Positions 1-4,675 of a stretch of DNA of 13,993 nucleotides are shown piece after piece. The translations under genes and the position numbers were made by a program. The notes beneath the pieces are model-generated. The model had not been told where the DNA came from and ran no database searches. It saw only the letters and a program-made list of their open reading frames with translations. The stretch's first letter is position 1, and each line of letters opens with the position of its first letter. The DNA is from CAYTLW01 sp964438735 (lineage in GTDB: Bacteria > Myxococcota_A > UBA9042), in assembly GCA_964438735.1 (NCBI GenBank), contig CAYTLW010000171.1, positions 1 through 13,993 on the forward strand, written 5' to 3'.

Positions 1-1027
1 CGATGCGCCCATCGGCGTGGATCTCGGTGGTCAGGTCGTCCGGGCAGATCCGCTTGTCGGTCAGCTTGCGCACATAATGCTCTCCCTGGGCGGCCAGGGC
101 ATAGGCGCCGACGACGGGATGCTCGTTCATGGAGCCGGCGAAGTAGTCGGCGAAGCCCTCGTTCATGGCCCCCGGCAGGTTGTTCAGGCCGTACAGATCG
201 GGGAAGGCGCCGGTCAGGCGAGTCGCGCCCACCATGGCGTGGGTGTATTCGTGGTAGATGACCGAAGTCTCATAAGCGAAATCGACGTTCTCATGCTGCA
301 TGAACATGATCGCGTCCTGGTCCTGAGGCGGCAGGAAGGGGATCTGCTGGCCGCTCTCCTTGGGGATGAACGCGGCGTTGGGGAAGCTGGTCCAGCCCGG
401 TTTCATGCCGAAGGCCATGGCCACGGCGTCCTTGACCTTCATTTGGATGTTCACCACCGCGTGGATCGGGAAGTCCAGGTTCTTCAGCCCGTGCACATCC
501 TTGAAGTAGTCATGCATCCGGTTGACGTGGTGGTACATCATCAACTCGGAGAAGCCGTCGTTGGGGTCGGAGTAGTCCTTGGGCGGCTTGACGTAGAGGT
601 AGTCGCCGAAGCTGCCGGGCTTGACGGTCTGCTTCTCCACGCACATGGAGCCGGCCTCGAAGCCGCCGTAGGTCAGGGGCGGGCCACCGTCGAGGTTCAG
701 GCAGTTGCGCACCTCCACCCATTCGCTGATCAGGGTGCCATCCTTGGTGGTCGGCTTGGTCAGCTTGACCTCGGTGAGATTGCCCTCGTCGGTCACGGGA
801 TCACGCATGAAGACGTTGGCCATCAGCGCCTTCGGCGAGGGGCCCGTGTCCACGGGATCGACGGTGGCATCCGCGGCCGGACCCGCGTCTGTGCTCGTGC
901 CGTCGCTGGACGCGGTATCTGCGGCGGCGCCGCCGTCTGTGGTCGCCGGCGTCTGGCCGGTCGGTTCATTGCCGCAGCCCATAAGCAGGACCAGGGCCAG
1001 GGCACTCAGGATACGGAGTGGGAACAT
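1..1027 (-). CDS. Lipoprotein zinc metallopeptidase, gluzincin (M4/M36-like), 3' end cut by window edge
   Basis: 342 codons are visible and the frame is open to the left edge. The start is the ATG at 1027-1025, with GGAGG five bases upstream. Residues 1-18 form a lipoprotein signal peptide ending in the lipobox LMGC (Cys18), so the protein should be exported and lipidated. Residues 19-65 are an Asp/Ala/Thr/Gly-rich linker. Residues about 70-110 (NVFMRDPV, then EWVEVRNC) resemble the segment that follows the propeptide in M36-type proteins. The catalytic part begins near residue 160 (MMYHHVNRMHDYF). It has the zinc motif HEYTH (259-263) and, 27 residues on, NEGFADYF (289-296), which supplies the third ligand Glu290 and the gluzincin ExxxD pattern. 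It lacks an N-terminal FTP/PepSY propeptide; the neighbour at 1078-1785 encodes one. Family assignment between M4 and M36 is not settled. The peptidase call is secure; the substrate is unknown. Confidence 0.87.
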   Translation of the reverse strand, partial: MFPLRILSALALVLLMGCGNEPTGQTPATTDGGAAADTASSDGTSTDAGPAADATVDPVDTGPSPKALMANVFMRDPVTDEGNLTEVKLTKPTTKDGTLISEWVEVRNCLNLDGGPPLTYGGFEAGSMCVEKQTVKPGSFGDYLYVKPPKDYSDPNDGFSELMMYHHVNRMHDYFKDVHGLKNLDFPIHAVVNIQMKVKDAVAMAFGMKPGWTSFPNAAFIPKESGQQIPFLPPQDQDAIMFMQHENVDFAYETSVIYHEYTHAMVGATRLTGAFPDLYGLNNLPGAMNEGFADYFAGSMNEHPVVGAYALAAQGEHYVRKLTDKRICPDDLTTEIHADGRI

Positions 1028-1051
1028 GTCGTCCTCCAACGGTCGCTGGTG

Positions 1052-1069
1052 GCGGGGGCCGACCCCCGC
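1052..1069 (-). promoter_or_regulatory. GC-rich hairpin between propeptide gene and protease gene
   Basis: On the transcribed strand a perfect 7-bp stem, GCGGGGG and CCCCCGC, closes a TCGG loop. It lies 8 bases after the propeptide stop codon and 24 bases before the protease ATG. No T-run follows, so it is not a typical intrinsic terminator. It could slow ribosome or RNase passage and set the ratio of the two proteins; that role is inferred. Confidence 0.4.
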
Positions 1070-1077
1070 GTTTCAGC

Positions 1078-1785
1078 TCAGTGGCGCACCAGGTTGCGGA
1101 CCTGCAGGATCTGTCCATCGTTCGCGTCGACGAGCACGCGCAGGTGCTCGCTGCCACGGCTGCGGACCACGCGCACGGCCCAGGCGTGGCGAGCGCCCCC
1201 CATGCCGGCGAATACGACCTCTCGTGCGCCACTGGCCAGCTTCGGAAGCGGCGCCCCGGCGCGCACCTTGACCACGGCACGCACGGCCCGATCAGCGGCT
1301 TGTGTCGCGGACATCGGGCCACGCTTGACGGGACTCACGGCCACCGCGTCGCTGGTCACCGTGAGCACCTCGCCGCTGTGATCCAGTGTGACGGCCACGA
1401 TCCTGTCGAGCACTTCCAGATCGCGCCAGACTTGCTGAAAGCGCACGACCTCGCGCAGGCGGCTGCGCTCCACGGCCAGCAATCGCAGCTGCGTCTCTTG
1501 CACGCCGAACAATGTTCGGTGCTGGGCCAGGAAGGTCAGGGCGCGCGCCTTGGCGTCGGCGCCGGCCGGCCGGGCAGCGAGGCCGGTGACCGTCTGGGGC
1601 CCGGCCAGGCCAGGTTGCCAGACCGCCCGGGCGTTCTGATAGCGGGCCTGCAGTTGCTGGAAGGCCTTGGCTTGGGCCGCGGTCGGCGCGCCGTTGGTTC
1701 GTCCGGTGGCCTTCGGCGTGGCCGTGGCCAACGCTGGCAGCAGCAGCGCCAGGCATGCCATCAAAAAGCGAGTACGGCACAGCAT
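1078..1785 (-). CDS. Secreted FTP/PepSY propeptide-only protein
   Basis: 235 residues. The start is the ATG at 1785-1783, because AGGAGG sits six bases upstream; an in-frame ATG at 1839 has no such site. Residues 1-22 form a Sec signal peptide (hydrophobic LMACLALLLP, probable cut after ALATA) with no lipobox. The mature protein matches the propeptide of thermolysin/fungalysin-type proteases. An FTP-like region (about 80-145) contains VRFQQVWRDLEVLD and then a TLDHSGEVLTV strand. A PepSY-like region (about 158-235) ends in HLRVLVDANDGQILQVRN. There is no catalytic domain and the protein stops right after PepSY. The next gene, 50 bp downstream, encodes a metallopeptidase lacking this part, so the likely role is an in-trans inhibitor and folding chaperone of that protease. 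Domain call from sequence pattern; partner role inferred. Confidence 0.82.
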   Translation of the reverse strand: MLCRTRFLMACLALLLPALATATPKATGRTNGAPTAAQAKAFQQLQARYQNARAVWQPGLAGPQTVTGLAARPAGADAKARALTFLAQHRTLFGVQETQLRLLAVERSRLREVVRFQQVWRDLEVLDRIVAVTLDHSGEVLTVTSDAVAVSPVKRGPMSATQAADRAVRAVVKVRAGAPLPKLASGAREVVFAGMGGARHAWAVRVVRSRGSEHLRVLVDANDGQILQVRNLVRH

Positions 1786-1791
1786 ATTGGA

Positions 1792-1797
1792 CCTCCT
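1792..1797 (-). promoter_or_regulatory. Shine-Dalgarno site of the propeptide gene
   Basis: AGGAGG on the minus strand, six bases before the ATG at 1785. It fixes the start there rather than at the upstream in-frame ATG at 1839. Confidence 0.8.
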
Positions 1798-1854
1798 CCG
1801 GGCGGCTACACCCGGCAGCGGGCGCGGACGGTACCACATGCCGGGGCGTGGATC

Positions 1855-1874
1855 CGCGCGCCTGGACGCGCGCG
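1855..1874 (-). repeat. Perfect 7-bp inverted repeat in the cytochrome-propeptide gap
   Basis: CGCGCGC and GCGCGCG are separated by a 6-base loop. The repeat lies in the 133-bp gap between the cytochrome stop (1919) and the propeptide start (1785). No T-run follows. It could mark the boundary between two transcripts, but alternating CG tracts also arise by chance in DNA this GC-rich. Apart from this, I see no clear promoter in the gap. Confidence 0.35.
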
Positions 1875-1918
1875 CCGTTCCGCCTCATGTGCAGCCATGC
1901 AAAAAGGCCGCTCTGCGA

Positions 1919-3709
1919 TCAGGGAATGGCGACCTTGTCTGTGGCCAGCACCTCGGGCCAGCGGTCCGCTCGCTCCCAAAGAGCGGCGAAACGCCGCACG
2001 TCTTCGTGGTCCACCTTCAACAGCTCGGCGGCCTGGCGAGCGCCCAGTGGCTGCAAGACCAGGTCGACCTGCACCTTGGCGATCGCGCCCGCGCTCTTGG
2101 GGACCAGGTAACGAACGGTGTGGCCGCCGCCCACAAATCCCCCATCGCCGGCGACACCCACCGGCGCGATCTCCTTGGCCCAGGGGCCCTCTGGGCGCCA
2201 GCCAGGTGGCATGATGCGATTGTCCTTCAGGCGGCTGGCGGCCCGCTTGAGAGAGAAGGTGCGCTCGCCCTTGTGGTCGGCCAGTGCCACCTCGTACACC
2301 TGCACCTGGTCCTGTGAATCGACAACCTGTCGATGTTTGGCCAGCGGCCCGCCGATCTTCTCCATGGGCAGCACCTCGCCGGCGCCGTTCAGAATCCGCC
2401 CGGCGCTGTCGTAGCCGCCCGACCGCCAGCGCACGGTGCCGTTCTTGTCCAGCGCTCTCAACCGCAGCCACATGCGGCGCGTGGGGTGACCGCCGGGCAG
2501 CTTGTGGCCGGTCAGGTTCTCGATCTTCACTTCGACCTCCAGGCCGCCGGTCGCCGACGCCTTGGCGGTGGTCTGGAGGGTCGCCGACTCCTTGAACAGG
2601 AAGGCGCGGGTCCGCTCGATGGCCTCCTCGAACGCCGCTGCGGGAACGTCCGGGCGCAGCTGTGCGCGGGCGTCGCGGAACATGGACAGGACCAGCGTAT
2701 TGGCGCCCAGGAAGACATGCCGGCCAAAGTGCTCCCGAACGGGGATGGGCGCACGATCGCCGCCGTCTGGCAGGCGGGCCACCTTGGTCTGGATGGGGAT
2801 GCCCTCCTCGCTGTCGTGGGGCACGTGGCAATGCTGGCAGGTGTTCTCCATCTCGTGCGGCGCCACGCCTGGTGGTGTCGGGTTGGCGTTGGCCCAGGCC
2901 ATCCATGTCGTCAACTCCGGCAGGACATGGCCGGTCTTCTGGCCGGTTTCGTCCACCGACTCGCTGAGCAGGGTATGGCAGCCAGCGCACAGGGCCGAAT
3001 CGTGCATATGGGGACCGTGGCGGGGCTGGAAGCTCACCGCCTCCATCATGGCGTGGGTATCGGCGTCGTCGTAGGGCCCATAGAGCAGTCGCTTGTCATT
3101 GGGCCGGATGTGGCCATTGAATGTCTCCGGCGCGCCCAGGTTCTTGGCAGGAAGCAGGTGGCAGAGCGTGCAAGAGACGCCATCACGCGCCAGCTCGCCG
3201 GCCGCGCTCGCTTCATCGACGACCGCCAGGGTCGGCGTCGGTTGGCCGGCCAGTCGGGCCTCGTGCACGGCCATGGGCGCGTGGCAGCGCACGCACTCGC
3301 GTTCGATGTCCTCGGCGATGGCCGGGTTGTGCACCGTCTCCGCCGCCACGAAGGCTCGCCAGAGTGGATCCCGGGCGCTGTTGGCCATCAAGGTGGCCTG
3401 CCACAGGTCGTGGGGCGCCACGGGCCGGCCCTTGGCGTCGCGCATGGCGTCGGCGTCGTCATGATTGCCGTGACACTTCTTGCAGCGGATCGAGGTGGCG
3501 AACCAGGCGGTGTTGATCTCGCCTACCGGGCCCATGTCGCGTTGGGCGATCGGAGTAGGGGGTTGCACCGGCTCCGGGCTGCAGGCCGTCAGGAGCCAGA
3601 TCGCCACAGCCCAGCGGCCCAGGGCCGTGTTTGTGCGTCCCGCCGCGGGCAACAAGGCAAGGGGCGTGCCGGTCATGGGCGCGTATGGTTCTGCCGACGA
3701 TTCGGCCAT
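1919..3709 (-). CDS. Pentahaem c-type cytochrome lipoprotein
   Basis: 596 residues. The ATG at 3709 is chosen because GAGGAA lies four bases upstream; the frame stays open further upstream, but without such support. A lipoprotein signal follows a long N-terminus: hydrophobic WAVAIWLLTAC with lipidated Cys43. Five CxxCH haem-binding motifs follow: CKKCH (76-80), CVRCH (139-143), CTLCH (180-184), CAGCH (241-245) and CQHCH (291-295). The His-rich HGPHMH (231-236) and other histidines could be distal ligands. After the haem part come VREHFGRHVFLGAN (324-337) and a haem-free C-terminal domain with TGHKLPGG and HPTRRMW (400-414), a pattern I know from secreted multihaem cytochromes of delta-proteobacteria. 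It is expected to carry electrons at the cell envelope; no redox partner is visible nearby. It lies 86 bp downstream of vapC and may share its transcript or have its own promoter. Confidence 0.9.
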   Translation of the reverse strand: MAESSAEPYAPMTGTPLALLPAAGRTNTALGRWAVAIWLLTACSPEPVQPPTPIAQRDMGPVGEINTAWFATSIRCKKCHGNHDDADAMRDAKGRPVAPHDLWQATLMANSARDPLWRAFVAAETVHNPAIAEDIERECVRCHAPMAVHEARLAGQPTPTLAVVDEASAAGELARDGVSCTLCHLLPAKNLGAPETFNGHIRPNDKRLLYGPYDDADTHAMMEAVSFQPRHGPHMHDSALCAGCHTLLSESVDETGQKTGHVLPELTTWMAWANANPTPPGVAPHEMENTCQHCHVPHDSEEGIPIQTKVARLPDGGDRAPIPVREHFGRHVFLGANTLVLSMFRDARAQLRPDVPAAAFEEAIERTRAFLFKESATLQTTAKASATGGLEVEVKIENLTGHKLPGGHPTRRMWLRLRALDKNGTVRWRSGGYDSAGRILNGAGEVLPMEKIGGPLAKHRQVVDSQDQVQVYEVALADHKGERTFSLKRAASRLKDNRIMPPGWRPEGPWAKEIAPVGVAGDGGFVGGGHTVRYLVPKSAGAIAKVQVDLVLQPLGARQAAELLKVDHEDVRRFAALWERADRWPEVLATDKVAIP

Positions 3710-3713
3710 TGAG

Positions 3714-3719
3714 TTCCTC
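3714..3719 (-). promoter_or_regulatory. Shine-Dalgarno site of the cytochrome gene
   Basis: GAGGAA on the minus strand, four bases before the ATG at 3709. It supports this start over the upstream frame extension to 4063 and over the internal ATG at 3676, which has no such site. Confidence 0.7.
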
Positions 3720-3795
3720 GTCCCGCAAACAGGCGACGGGCAGCGGCCATGGTATCGACTCGCCCCGGTTGCGGCGAATCCGGTTCCACGTCTGC

Positions 3796-4278
3796 TCAGC
3801 GGGTCCGCGTCAGGCTGTCCGGTATCGTCCGCCGCCGCGGTCGCACACCGCCCCGCAGGGGGTTGCGCCAGCGCAGCTCCGGGAAGCGCGCGAAGTCGCT
3901 GTCCGTGCTGCACAGCTCCAGACCATGTTCGATCGCCAGGGCGGCCATGTGGGCGTCGGCCACCAGGTTCGCTGTCGCGCCCGAGTCCTGAATCAGGCGC
4001 GCCAATACGCCGCCATGACGAGGTGTGGCGGTCGGAATCCACACGCCCGGCGCCTCGAGCCACTCCTGCACATCATTCCATGCCTGCATGGGCGCCAGCG
4101 GCCGCGAAAAGAGGCGCAGGTTGGTGACCATGCGGACGTAGCCCAACAGCGCCGGCCACGGCAGGCCCACCCGACCCGGCGCCGCCAGCACCTCTTCAAA
4201 CCAGGCCCGCGCGGCCTCGTGTTGCGGAAAATCGGTGACCTTCGCGTAGACCAGCAAGTTGCTGTCGACCAGGATCAT
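3796..4278 (-). CDS. vapC: VapC-type PIN-domain ribonuclease toxin
   Basis: 160 residues. The start ATG (4278) overlaps the antitoxin stop in an ATGA, and GGAGGG lies six bases upstream inside the antitoxin gene. The pattern is that of PIN-domain VapC toxins of the type first defined in Mycobacterium: VDSNLLVYA at the N-terminus with Asp5, VGLPWPALLGYVRMVTN in the middle, and NLVADAHMAALAIEHG then STDSDFARF with Asp108, Asp126 and Asp128. These acidic residues bind metal for RNA cleavage in the family. The position often held by Glu in other VapCs (about residue 46) is Gly, as I recall for this subgroup. A basic tail of about 19 residues (142-160) extends past the usual WRNPL end. The RNA target is unknown. 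Confidence 0.92.
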   Translation of the reverse strand: MILVDSNLLVYAKVTDFPQHEAARAWFEEVLAAPGRVGLPWPALLGYVRMVTNLRLFSRPLAPMQAWNDVQEWLEAPGVWIPTATPRHGGVLARLIQDSGATANLVADAHMAALAIEHGLELCSTDSDFARFPELRWRNPLRGGVRPRRRTIPDSLTRTR

Positions 4279-4523
4279 CGCCAGCCCTCCCCCTCGCCGA
4301 TAGACAGGGATTCGCCGACGTCGTCGACGCTACCGACCCGCGCGCCCAGGGTCACCGGTTCGATGCACCAGGCGATGGCCGGCTCCAAGGGGTCGGCCTC
4401 CATCTCGTCGAGCCCAGCCCGCAGGACCTCGTTGATCACCCGCTTGAGCGGCCATTTCCGCTCCTGCCGCATGCGCTCGATGCGTACGGCGACGTCCTCT
4501 TCAATGGTCAATGTCGTTCTCAT
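4275..4523 (-). CDS. vapB: VapB-type ribbon-helix-helix antitoxin
   Basis: 82 residues starting at the ATG at 4523. Residues 1-43 (MRTTLTIEEDVAVRIERM, then VINEVLRAGL) are a ribbon-helix-helix (CopG/MetJ-like) DNA-binding domain: one beta strand followed by two helices. The remaining 40 residues are acidic and would wrap the toxin to neutralise it. The gene overlaps vapC by 4 bp, typical of a coupled toxin-antitoxin operon. Pairs of TGATGT/ACATCA elements just upstream are good candidates for the autoregulatory operator. No strong ribosome binding site precedes the ATG, so translation may start from a very short or absent leader. Confidence 0.9.
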   Translation of the reverse strand: MRTTLTIEEDVAVRIERMRQERKWPLKRVINEVLRAGLDEMEADPLEPAIAWCIEPVTLGARVGSVDDVGESLSIGEGEGWR

Positions 4524-4560
4524 ACATCAGAGCATCATCTGTTTGATGTGTTGATGTCAA
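4524..4560 (-). promoter_or_regulatory. Probable vapBC promoter and operator
   Basis: Reading the minus strand, TTGACA (4560-4555), a perfect -35 match, is followed after 17 bases by TGATGC (4537-4532), a weak -10. Across it lie inverted repeats: ACATCA (4524-4529) and CATCA (4533-4537) face TGATGT at 4544-4549 and 4552-4557 on the plus strand, and CATCA-N6-TGATG is a perfect palindrome. This layout suits a ribbon-helix-helix repressor binding its own promoter. The stretch is visibly AT-richer than its surroundings. The repeats are seen; promoter and operator roles are inferred. Confidence 0.5.
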
Positions 4561-4675
4561 GTCAATCATTCAAGCCGGTTCCAAGCGGGCAGTGGCATCT
4601 GTCTGGCGGTCTTTACCAGACCTCTTCTTGCGACTCGATGACACTCCCACCGGCAAATGTTAGCTTGCCGCCGTG

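Noticed and set aside
17..1381. Open plus-strand frame of 454 codons opposite the metallopeptidase and propeptide genes
   Set aside because: Its product is low-complexity (V, G, H and R-rich) with no domain or ribosome site. The minus strand has signal peptides, zinc motifs and strong Shine-Dalgarno sites. In GC-rich DNA the mirror frame of a real gene often stays open.
1896..1921. Possible intrinsic terminator after the cytochrome (GGCC followed by five T on the minus strand)
   Set aside because: The run of T is present but I cannot build a stable stem directly before it.
2333..3712. Open plus-strand frame of 459 codons opposite the cytochrome
   Set aside because: It is the mirror frame of a gene with five CxxCH motifs; its own sequence has no recognisable pattern.
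3710..3795. TCGCC and GGCGA pair between vapC and the cytochrome as a terminator
   Set aside because: Only a 5-bp stem and no T-run; common by chance at this base composition.
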